From Desulfomonile sp963700305 (GTDB lineage: Bacteria > Desulfobacterota > Desulfomonilia > Desulfomonilales > Desulfomonilaceae), in assembly GCA_963700305.1 (NCBI GenBank), contig CAVOXB010000017.1, positions 1 through 64,000 on the forward strand: DNA of 64,000 nt, given 5' to 3'. The translations under genes and the position numbers were made by a program. Under the pieces are notes generated by a model. That model was not told the DNA's origin, searched no databases, and saw only the letters and a program-made list of their open reading frames with translations. Shown one piece after another: positions 1-7,654 of this stretch (its first letter is position 1; the number at the start of each line of letters is the position of its first letter).

Positions 1-644
1 TCGATCGTGACGATATGAATTCCGGTCTCGGCCTGGTCGAGTTCTTTTTGGAGGCTTTCCCTTGCTTCGATAGCGATCTCGTCGCGCTTGCTGATGACCT
101 CGTTGATGCTGCGGTCCCCGACCACCAGGCGCATCGTGGCCTCGGACATGTCTTTGAGCAGTTGGCGCACGTTGGCGACTTTGAAAAGGAAGTTGTAGGG
201 GTCTTTAATGCGATACTGCACGATCCACGGGACGACCGCCACGTTCAGATCGCCGGTCAGCATGAGCGCCACGTTGCCCGTTTCCGCGCCGGCCTTCACC
301 CGGGGTCGGAAATCCACCTCCGCGGCGGTGGACCCGAACTCCTCGGTCTGAACGCGTTTGACATTGACCTTCGTGACCGTGTCGATGCCCAGGGGCAGTT
401 TGAAGTTCAGCCCCGGCTGGGCGGTCTCGACATAGCGGCCGAAGCGCTGCACGATGCCGACCTCGTCCTGGTTGACCGTGTAGAACGCGGTGAAGGCTAG
501 CAGCAGCGCCGCGATGACGCCAAACGCCAGCGGCCCGCCCGGAAGTTTGATTTTTTTCAATCCCTGGACGATGTCGTCCACTTGTGGCGGCATGCCGCCC
601 CGAGATCCCTGCTGTTGTTTCAGTTTTTCCCAGTCCCAACTCAT
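1..644 (-). CDS. hflK: HflK, FtsH protease modulator (3' end outside window)
   Basis: Stomatin/prohibitin-family inner-membrane protein that with HflC forms the cage controlling FtsH. Reading leftward from ATG at 644, the protein starts MSWDWEKLKQQQ, has one N-terminal membrane helix (about residues 34-55, LAFGVIAALLLAFTAF) and then the SPFH core: the NQDEVGIVQRFGRY strand, GLNFKLPLGIDTV, LTGDLNVAVVPWIVQYRI and the start of the helical region (VISKRDEIAIEARESL). This order is diagnostic of HflK rather than HflC. About 214 residues are visible; the C-terminus lies beyond position 1. G+C-rich codon use matches the next two genes and differs from the rest of the window. Confidence 0.93.
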   Translation of the reverse strand, partial: MSWDWEKLKQQQGSRGGMPPQVDDIVQGLKKIKLPGGPLAFGVIAALLLAFTAFYTVNQDEVGIVQRFGRYVETAQPGLNFKLPLGIDTVTKVNVKRVQTEEFGSTAAEVDFRPRVKAGAETGNVALMLTGDLNVAVVPWIVQYRIKDPYNFLFKVANVRQLLKDMSEATMRLVVGDRSINEVISKRDEIAIEARESLQKELDQAETGIHIVTI

Positions 645-882
645 GTTTCGATCCTTGGTTTCATCCAGTGGGTGATCAGATCAGGCACAGAACCGTCGCC
701 GGGTGGAGGGCGGCCGTCTTTCGACAAGATCCAGGCTCGGGCCGACGATTTGGTAAACTAAGGCACCCCCTCAGACAAGTCAAGCAAAAAGCAAGATTGC
801 GGACGGCCCGGGCGCACGAGCGCGCATTGGTTCTGCTTGACATCCCGCGGTCTCGCGGGCTAAATGCCGGCAGGTGATGCGG

Positions 883-1191
883 ATGAAAAAAGACACGCAG
901 GCAGCGGCGCACATCGGGAGCGTTCTCGCGGGGCTGATCGGCGGCTTGCGTCCGGAAGCCGAGCAGGGGATGCTGGGCATCTGGAAGGTGTGGGACCGTG
1001 CGGCCGGCGACGAGGTCGCTCGCAACGCCCGGCCGGCGGCTTTCAAGGGATCCATCCTTCTGGTGCACGTCACCAGCCCCGCCTGGATCCATCACCTGCA
1101 GTTTTCGAAACCGGAGCTGATCGCCCGGCTGAACACCGAACTGGGCCAACCGCTGGTCAGCGAAATCAAATTTAAGGTGGGGTCGTTTTAA
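883..1191 (+). CDS. DUF721 / DciA-like protein
   Basis: Small protein of about 102 residues of the DUF721 (DciA-like) family, whose better studied members interact with the replicative helicase DnaB; the role in this lineage is not established. The IWKVWDRAAGDEVA helix and the SILLVHVTSPAWIHHLQF strand/helix are the recognisable parts. In-frame starts exist at GTG 874, ATG 877 and ATG 883; I prefer 883 because AGGTGA at 872-877 then has ribosome-binding-site spacing. It lies 6 bp before the methyltransferase gene, so the two are probably co-transcribed. Confidence 0.8.
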   Translation: MKKDTQAAAHIGSVLAGLIGGLRPEAEQGMLGIWKVWDRAAGDEVARNARPAAFKGSILLVHVTSPAWIHHLQFSKPELIARLNTELGQPLVSEIKFKVGSF

Positions 1192-1197
1192 CCGGCC

Positions 1198-1938
1198 ATG
1201 GCGAAAGAGTCCGACATCGAACGCCTGACCGGTGACACGTTTTTCGACGGCCGCCTGCGCGTGGCGCAAAGCCGCCTCGGGTACCGGTTTTCCATCGATG
1301 CGGTTCTGCTGGCCCACTTCGCCGAGCCGCGGCCGGGGCAGACGCTGATCGACCTGGGCACCGGCTGCGGGATCATCCCGCTGATGCTGGTCTTCCGGCA
1401 TCCGCGCATTCGTGTGTGGGGCGTCGAAATCCAGCCCGAGTTGGTGGAACTCGCGGCCGACAACGTCCGGGCGAACCACATGGCCGACCGCATCCGCATC
1501 CTGCAGGCCGACATGCGCGCCATCACGCCGGACATGTCGGCCGGGCCGGTCGACGTGGTCTGCAGCAACCCCCCCTACCACCGCGGGCGGTCCGGCCGGC
1601 TTAACCCGGACGGGCAGCGCGCGGTCGCCCGGCACGAGATCGCAATCACCCTGCCGGCCTTGCTTCAGGCATCCCGCCGGGTGCTGAAGACCGGTGGCCG
1701 CTTCGTGACGATCTACCCGGTCGAGCGCGCCGCCGAGCTCATCGGCCACATGCGTTCCATGCACCTCGAACCGAAGCGGTTGCGGCCCGTGCACTCCAAG
1801 GGGCAAACCGATGCCCGACGGGTACTTGTGGAGGGCCGCGCGGGCGGCCGGCCCGGGCTCACTATCGCCCCGCCGCTCATCGTCTACGGGGAGGACGGCG
1901 AGTACTCTGCGGAGGTCCGGCAAATGCTGTTGCCGTGA
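1198..1938 (+). CDS. tRNA1(Val) adenine-N6 methyltransferase-like (TrmN6/YfiC family)
   Basis: SAM-dependent N6-adenine methyltransferase of 246 residues, the usual length for TrmN6. Visible motifs: an N-terminal YRFSIDAVLLAHFA segment, SAM motif I LIDLGTGCGIIPLML (about residues 44-58), the acidic motif II VEIQPELVELA, and the catalytic NPPY (CSNPPYHRGRSGRL, about 122-135), followed by the family-typical conserved Arg/His segment. The family methylates A37 of tRNA-Val; some members act on other RNA or protein, so the substrate is inferred. Starts at ATG 1198 just after the DUF721 gene and precedes tRNA-Ser by about 230 bp. Confidence 0.85.
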   Translation: MAKESDIERLTGDTFFDGRLRVAQSRLGYRFSIDAVLLAHFAEPRPGQTLIDLGTGCGIIPLMLVFRHPRIRVWGVEIQPELVELAADNVRANHMADRIRILQADMRAITPDMSAGPVDVVCSNPPYHRGRSGRLNPDGQRAVARHEIAITLPALLQASRRVLKTGGRFVTIYPVERAAELIGHMRSMHLEPKRLRPVHSKGQTDARRVLVEGRAGGRPGLTIAPPLIVYGEDGEYSAEVRQMLLP

Positions 1939-2166
1939 CCCAACAGGGGATTGAAAAACTGCGCCTGAGGCCGTGATCCGGCGTTGTGCGGCTTTTGTAA
2001 ATGCTCACATATCGATGAATATGCTGCGCTTTCCAAAACGCCGCACGCCTTGGCTGACGGCCTGATGCTTGTTTTTCAACCCCCTGATAACGGCGCGACA
2101 CGATGATTGACAAGCCAGTGCCTTGATGATACAAAAAACGATTGTGGCTTGATCACGTGGCGTGCC

Positions 2167-2259
2167 GGAGAGGTGGCCGAGCGGTTGAAGGCGCCGCTCT
2201 CGAAAAGCGGTATCCTGCCAAAAGCGGGATCGTGGGTTCAAATCCCACCCTCTCCGCCA
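2167..2259 (+). tRNA. tRNA-Ser (anticodon CGA)
   Basis: Class II tRNA. The acceptor arms GGAGAGG (2167-2173) and CCTCTCC (2249-2255) pair fully; discriminator G2256 is followed by an encoded CCA. The anticodon stem CCGCT/AGCGG encloses loop CTCGAAA, giving anticodon CGA. A long variable arm (ATCCTGC...GCGGGAT) and T loop TTCAAAT complete the fold. An integrase gene ends 85 bp downstream, so this is a likely integration site. I found no second copy of its 3' end in the window, so the far boundary of any element inserted here is not visible. Confidence 0.96.
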
Positions 2260-2343
2260 ATAACTTATTGAATTTAATATAAATTGTTGGACGGAACCCC
2301 TGTAAACAACTGGTAAACAAATCAACAATCCCAGTGGGACGGC

Positions 2344-3579
2344 TCATCTGAGGCGTTGCACATTATCGACCACCTTCTTTAGCACTTGAAGGTGGGGCCT
2401 GCCATAATTCTGCTTGGTGATTTGCGAGCCGCTGTGTCGGAGGAGAGCGGAAACGTCCTCAATCTCTGCCCCTGCTGCGAGAAGCTGATTGGCAAATGAA
2501 TGACGTCCGGCGTTGTTCAGCGGAAAAATGTAACCGAGGGCCCGTTTGCAGGCCGGATTCCACAGATCGCGGTTGAAATTGCGGCTGTAGGGACGCCCCG
2601 TATCGCCGTTAACAAAAACAAATTCGGTTAGATTACCTGGGTTCCTCGAAAACAACTCCCTCACCGATTCGTAGAGCGGAATTGGTTCCTCTTTCCGGTT
2701 CTTGACCACCCGCAATCTTTCCCCGCCCTTTTCTGGCGCAAAAGTGACGGCGATCAAAATATGATCGTCCTTGATGTCGCGCTTGCGCAGCGCTCTAGCC
2801 TCAGACGGCCTCACGCCCGTCAAAAAAATGAATTCAAATATTGGGCGATGCCGTTCAGAAATCTCGTTCAAAATCCGCATTTGCGACTGCCGGTCGAGCC
2901 ATTGTATTTGTCTTTGGGGGATTGATCGCGCGCCCTTAAACTCGATCCATGCTGGAAGCTGAGAAATGTATCCGCTTTTTCGGGCGTCCTCCAAAATCTT
3001 ATGAAGGCATCCGAAAACATTTTTTTTCGTTTTGATGTTGAGGGGAAGCTCGTTGAAGAAGGAAACGAGTTTCTCGTGGCTCAGATCGCCAAGGTATTCG
3101 TCGCCCAGCAGCGGTGAAATCCAATTACGAAGGTAGCTCTTGTAACCTTTTAGGGTGACCCAGGAAACATGCTTTTGTTGGTCGAGCCACTGTTCGGCAA
3201 AGTTTTTGAGATGAAGTGGGCGGGCCTTTCGATAACGTGCGGGGTTAAAAATGCCGCGTGAGATATCGCGGGATATTTCGACCTGGAGGAATTTGGCCAT
3301 CTCCTCCGTTTTGCATGTGATAAAGTCGCCGCGAGTCGGGAGTTGGCTAAAATACTCCGGTTTGCCCTGCCAGCGCCCTTTAAGATACCAGTGCCGCCGC
3401 CCGGGGTTATAACCTGTCTGCCCCCACAATTTCATAACTGTTGCCATCCAGCTTTGATTGTCCGAAACACTCGGATGTGGAACAGGTTCCGTCTTGGTAG
3501 TTTCTATGCCAGGCGTGGCATTATTGTCAATCGAAGATGCGGCGGACACGATGTTACCTCGGGCGCCCCAGTAGGGCAC
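2344..3579 (-). CDS. Tyrosine recombinase / integrase (Int1)
   Basis: Phage-type integrase ending 85 bp from tRNA-Ser, the usual position for an element inserted at a tRNA 3' end. It has an arm-binding N-terminal segment (GRRHWYLKGRWQGKPEYF), a SAM-like core-binding domain, and a catalytic domain with Arg I in TGVRPSEARALR, a C-terminal His-Arg region AGRHSFANQLL and Tyr in QITKQNYGR. The usual HDLRH box reads NNAGRH, so the first His of HxxR is Asn. The longest frame starts at GTG 3579; ATG 3447 gives a more typical N-terminus and I cannot choose between them. The gene is uninterrupted, unlike the other two integrases here. Confidence 0.88.
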   Translation of the reverse strand: MPYWGARGNIVSAASSIDNNATPGIETTKTEPVPHPSVSDNQSWMATVMKLWGQTGYNPGRRHWYLKGRWQGKPEYFSQLPTRGDFITCKTEEMAKFLQVEISRDISRGIFNPARYRKARPLHLKNFAEQWLDQQKHVSWVTLKGYKSYLRNWISPLLGDEYLGDLSHEKLVSFFNELPLNIKTKKNVFGCLHKILEDARKSGYISQLPAWIEFKGARSIPQRQIQWLDRQSQMRILNEISERHRPIFEFIFLTGVRPSEARALRKRDIKDDHILIAVTFAPEKGGERLRVVKNRKEEPIPLYESVRELFSRNPGNLTEFVFVNGDTGRPYSRNFNRDLWNPACKRALGYIFPLNNAGRHSFANQLLAAGAEIEDVSALLRHSGSQITKQNYGRPHLQVLKKVVDNVQRLR

Positions 3580-3962
3580 GAGACCGGCGTAACATCGTCA
3601 ATGCAAGGCCTTGTGAGATAAGGCCGAAGGGTAATTTCTATCGGGTGGAAAAATACCGGACCCGCTTTGATGTGGTCATTATAGGAATTGGCGTGAGTTC
3701 TTGTCAATAGGCCAACCAGCACAATGCCGTCTCCAGGGCAACAGGGCAGGGCGCCCTCCATTATAAAGTCCGAAACGATGATCTGAGCGCCGTTCCCGGG
3801 CAAAGCACCAGGCCGGGATCATTGGTCGCGCCGCCTGGCCCCAGCTAACTGATTCGGCATACTGTCTGATCTTGAGGCCATGATGAACGCTTGCCTGGAG
3901 ACTTAGGTTGACACTTCCCTTCGACTGAATATGTAGGGAAGGTTGAAGGGGAGGATGAAACG

Positions 3963-4083
3963 ACGTTTGAATTTTCGGTTGGATTTACGGAAATAGATTT
4001 AGGGAAAAGCAACAGATGAAACGACGTTTGAATTTGAGGTTGTTTTTTCAGCTCGTAGAACTGCCTGTAGGGACGTTTGAATT
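3963..4083 (+). repeat. Three ACGTTTGAAT repeats
   Basis: ACGTTTGAAT occurs at 3963, 4024 and 4073. The first two are preceded by GATGAAACG, making an identical 20-base core about 61 bp apart. They may be binding sites belonging to the neighbouring replication or integration region; the function is unknown. Confidence 0.6.
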
Positions 4084-4260
4084 TAAGGGTGTAGTTGCGG
4101 GATTTGATCGTTGAAAATTTCGGGATTAGTCCGGGACAAATGCCAGTTTGAAAAGGGACATTCATTGGAGTTGAAAGAATGAGACTATTGCTCGAGTGAT
4201 CGTGCGGTTGAATTTCAGGGATTTATTTCTAAACGATAGCTCTTCATCTTAGGCCCTACT

Positions 4261-4304
4261 TCTAAAGATCTATTTCCTGGACTATCGCCTCAGCGATCTT
4301 TAGA
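4261..4304. repeat. Perfect 10-bp inverted repeat
   Basis: TCTAAAGATC (4261-4270) and GATCTTTAGA (4295-4304) form a perfect inverted repeat around a 24-nt loop. No T-run follows, so it is not a clear terminator; it sits about 140 bp from the iterons and could be part of the origin region. Confidence 0.6.
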
Positions 4305-4442
4305 GGGATGGCCCGAGGCTCTTGCCGAGGGGCCTTTCCCTCGAAAGATTTTACAGAAGAACTTTACAAAGATCATTTTAAATGTTTATAACATTTATAG
4401 GGCAACCAAATTCAATGATAGCAACAGCTTACAGTGCTTTTT

Positions 4443-4516
4443 GTATGCGTTTTTTCAAGAACCGTACGCGTTTTAGTAAAAAACGTATGCGTTTTCGTAA
4501 AAACCGTACGCGTTTT
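4443..4516. repeat. Four 21-bp-spaced iterons, putative plasmid-type origin
   Basis: The 11-mer GTAYGCGTTTT starts at 4443, 4464, 4485 and 4506, an exact 21-bp period (two helical turns), alternating GTATGCG and GTACGCG. Phased direct repeats of this size beside a replication-initiator gene are the hallmark of theta-replicating iteron plasmids. The array is about 55 bp from the end of the broken initiator-like gene at 4571-5663. No DnaA box was identified with confidence. Confidence 0.7.
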
Positions 4517-4570
4517 TGAAAAGTTACGAAGAACTAATAGGGGCCTATCGCCTGGAAAACTTGCCAGATT

Positions 4571-5663
4571 TCAGTCTTCAGCGCCGTTATCGCCGGCAGC
4601 ATCATGATCAAAAGTCAGCTCATAGGTCCGCTCCCTGCCATGATTCCGATTCTCCTGGAAGCTGGAGACAACTCCCTTCTCAACCATGTCGGTCAATGCT
4701 TTGGCAATCATTTGATGCACGCCGCGGCCATTGGACCAGGAAACGTCGAGATAAGTTTTCAGGTCATCAAAATTCAACGTGATGCTATTTGCCTTGTGCT
4801 TACCGGATATTCTGATTCAATACGAAGCGTTTAAACAGGAAATAGGCGTTTTTGGACAATGCCATAGCTTCAACAGGGCACCAGTCCGTGTCCATTATTA
4901 ACATGTTGTAGATCACCAGCTTTGATAGGGGAGATTTGAAATTTAATTTGAATTTATTTTTATCGCCTTCAACTTCAAATAGGTTCTGATATTCACGCAT
5001 TTGATAGTGATAATCAGATAATTTTCCCCTCTCAATAAGTTTTCCTTTTTCGTCAAATTTTGGTGGATCGATGAAATAAATTTTATTTTGTAGTTCATCC
5101 TGAATTTTGTTGCAGGTATTTTATTTAAGTGTTCAAAAAATGTATATTTATAAACTTGAAGAAAAGAATAATCTTTCAATATGTCTGTGAATATTGAATT
5201 CAAATTTCCAATCATTATGGAGAGGATTTTTATTTTCTGTTATACTTTTAAGATAGTCTTGGTATGATCTTTCATTCTCAAAATATCGGTCTACATATTC
5301 TTCAAAAGTCAGATTTCTCTTAAGATTATCATTGTTTTCATAATCCTCCCGCAGCTTGGCAACTACATCATAACCCATGTATTTAGAATAAGCTTCGCGT
5401 GGTGATAAACTTAAAGAATCAATAAAGGTGCGGTTGATGCCGGTTTTTAATAAACCATTGATTCTTTCAAGAACTTTTAAAGATCTCCAAGATTGTGGCA
5501 GTTTTTTGTGTTGTTGGTAAGATCGTTTAAACATGACATCGATTATAGTATCCAAAATAATCGACTGGTGATGGTTCCAAACGCCATCAATTTCATAATT
5601 CTGTAGCTTGTGGGGCATTGCCTTTTTGTTGTGTGTATCAACGGGACTTAAGGTGAAGTTCAA
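4571..5663 (-). pseudogene. Replication-initiator-like protein, multiply frameshifted
   Basis: Reading leftward, three or four frames join into one protein of roughly 360 residues. It begins near MPHKLQNYEIDG (ATG 5618), continues through RSLKVLERINGLLKTG and EYVDRYFENERSYQDYL, shifts near 5190 and again near 5115 (into DPPKFDEKGKLIERGKLSDY), and shifts once more near 4810 into the C-terminal segment LNFDDLKTYLDVSWSNGRG. That segment resembles a winged-helix domain. I cannot name a family from sequence alone. The Rep assignment rests on the adjacent phased iterons and the helical, Lys/Asn-rich character. Low G+C content sets it apart from its surroundings. As written it cannot be translated whole. 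Confidence 0.5.
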
Positions 5664-6433
5664 CTGGCGATTGGTTATGATTTTCTGTGGATACTGATGA
5701 CATACTAGTTACCGTCCTAAGCGTTTAATTCCCCCGGTGGTGCAAGGTCCTGGTCAAGGCAGCTTAGGTTTAGGAAAACCTCGTCCAGGACCTCACACGC
5801 TACGTAGGGACAGGATAAAACGATTGTCTTATCCCTTCAGCAGAGCGTCCTCTGTGTATTATTTGTTACCCCTTTCAAAGAACATCAGAATGACAGAACC
5901 TGCATAGAAGTGAGGTGAAATAACTTTTACCAGTCGGTCGTAATAATCCATATTTTCAATTTCAAAATAATATTCATCTATTAGTCTGCACTACTTTTAA
6001 TTGTAGCTTCATCCCATTCATCTGTCTATTAGATTTTAATAAACTGAAAACAACAATTGGATAATTATCGAATTTCGTTTCGTTTAACTATAAATTGCTG
6101 TTATATAATCATCTGCTATTAAAATAAATTCGATTTAAAAAATCATCACACAAATATCAACACATCGGTCGAACTAAACATTCATGACATTCAAGCGGCA
6201 TTTCTGTTGTCTCCAACAAAATGGATTCCAGAAAAAATTGTTTTACGTAAACATAATCTCCAGTGAATCTGTAGACGCCCCATACATTCAAGAGACCGCG
6301 TCTTATCACAAGGGCATCCCCTATAAAGGGAAGGCTCAAACGAGCGCCCAGGACGCCCAGAAGGTCATTAATGCCAATATTGCGCGCCTTCCCTGTTGGT
6401 CTGATGGTTCCTTATCTATATCGACAAAATTTG
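5664..6433. other. A+T-rich gap between the Rep remnant and the FAD oxidoreductase
   Basis: No supported gene. Short frames at 6157-6339 (minus) and 6184-6480 (plus) have no ribosome site or recognisable content, though part of it could be decayed 3' sequence of the oxidoreductase. A nested hairpin lies at 5745-5793. Confidence 0.45.
5745..5793. repeat. Nested hairpin
   Basis: AGGTCCTGG (5745-5753) pairs with CCAGGACCT (5785-5793). Inside it AGGTTT (5766-5771) pairs with AAACCT (5776-5781) around a 4-nt loop. It may be structured RNA or the end of the plasmid-derived segment; there is no T-run. Confidence 0.55.
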
Positions 6434-7063
6434 TTAAATCTTTAGGCAGGTTGGGGGGAGACTATCTTCGTTATCCGTGAGCCCTCTTTCTTCCAGCCAG
6501 GTCTGCACATCGATATTCATGGCAGCGGCGCACTCCTCCATGCTGAGGGATCCCATTTGTTTGAGGGCACTAAGGGTAGCAGCATAGCCTTGTTCGGATT
6601 GCCAGGGATAGGGCTTTCTCGCAGGCACCTGATAGATTTGGCCGGTTCTCGCGTCAACGAACCCCAAGCCGGAGTTCACAGGCATGTCCACGGGGTGTTC
6701 GAGATAGTCCAGAAGCAAGCGGCACCGCGATTTGTTACCCCAAAAAAGCCCGTGACCGCCGTTCTCGAAGGTATAACCGTCCAGTCTTCCTTCTTTCATG
6801 ATCGTCTTGAGGTCAGGCTCGCAGTAGGAAACCCAGCATCGCGAATCAACGAGGGACTTTCTGAGACCTATGTCGTCCAATTCCATGCCGTCTATTACAA
6901 CCTTGTCACCTTTTCCCGTATAAGAAGCGACTCGGCCTCCAATGTGCGGCGCTTTCTCCAGTACAAGGACTTTTTTGCCGAAAGTCTTTGCGAGAATCGC
7001 AGCAGCGCCTATCCCCCCCACTCCGGATCCGATCACAATCACATCATATTCTTTCTTAGCCAT
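6434..7063 (-). pseudogene. Phytoene-dehydrogenase-like FAD oxidoreductase, C-terminally truncated
   Basis: N-terminal part (about 209 residues) of a phytoene desaturase/carotenoid isomerase-type flavoprotein. The dinucleotide-binding GxGxxG is VIVIGSGVGGIGAAAIL at residues 8-24, followed by the E...GGR signature VLEKAPHIGGRVASY. Full-length members have about 480-520 residues, so more than half is missing; the frame ends in an unrelated tail near 6434. ATG 7063 is chosen because GGAAGG lies just upstream. The substrate cannot be told from the fragment; carotenoid chemistry is only a family label. Confidence 0.7.
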
Positions 7064-7654
7064 TGAGATACCTTCCCTTTGCGTTTGATCGTCGAGCTTC
7101 AAGTTAATGGTTATGAAGCTGCCCTATTCCGATGGAATGGGGTCTGCCGGTTTGTTCGGTGGCGGCCCCGGCAAATGTGTGGTTCGGACAGTCTGCACGT
7201 TACAGAGATCAGCCGGGGAGATCACCACGTGCGTAATGTCCTTTTAGCAAGAAGCATGCCGTGTGCATCCCGCGATATAAAACCTTGATTTTGCACATTC
7301 TAACGGCTTACGCACAAAATTGTCCCGGAGCACTGCACAACATGTTGATTCTATCGTCCAAATACTGTGCTAGAATTTGCGAGAGAAGAGTCCCGTGACA
7401 ATGGTTAAGGGCAGCAAGTTCACCGCACATAACCCAAGAAAAGCCGAGGCTCAAAGAAGATGACCTGAAAAAGCACAACATTCCGTACCAAGGAGCATGC
7501 TGCCACGGTTTCTTGCAGAAACCAGTTCCTTGGGCAACTCCCGAGTGCCCTCCCGGGGCGCTGTTTCGCCAACACAACAGTAATACATCTTCCTCTGTCT
7601 TCGTGCTCTGCAATCTTGCGCGGTGCACGATCACAACCGAAAGAGAGTCGGATA
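7064..7654. other. Divergent intergenic region upstream of the sigma54 regulator
   Basis: Separates the leftward oxidoreductase remnant from the rightward TPR regulator. Frames on both strands here have no family resemblance or ribosome sites. It presumably contains both promoters, but I could not define a -35/-10 or -24/-12 pair. Confidence 0.4.

Larger units (their letters stand above)
3580..4442. other. A+T-rich non-coding stretch upstream of Int1
   Basis: No convincing gene. A possible minus-strand frame at 3845-4165 lacks a ribosome site and resembles nothing known. The stretch holds three copies of an ACGTTTGAAT motif and a 10-bp palindrome (listed separately) and leads into the iteron array. 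Confidence 0.5.

Noticed and set aside
676..1923. Long minus-strand frame of 415 codons over the DUF721 and methyltransferase genes
   Set aside because: Shadow frame typical of G+C-rich DNA; Arg/His/Pro-rich, with no family resemblance, while both plus-strand genes are clear.
3845..4165. Minus-strand frame of 106 codons upstream of Int1
   Set aside because: Contains the ACGTTTGAAT repeats, lacks a ribosome site and resembles no protein.
4443..4516. Phased short repeats considered as a CRISPR array
   Set aside because: The 11-bp units are spaced 21 bp apart with short A+T-rich spacers; far too short for CRISPR, and no cas genes exist. They fit iterons.
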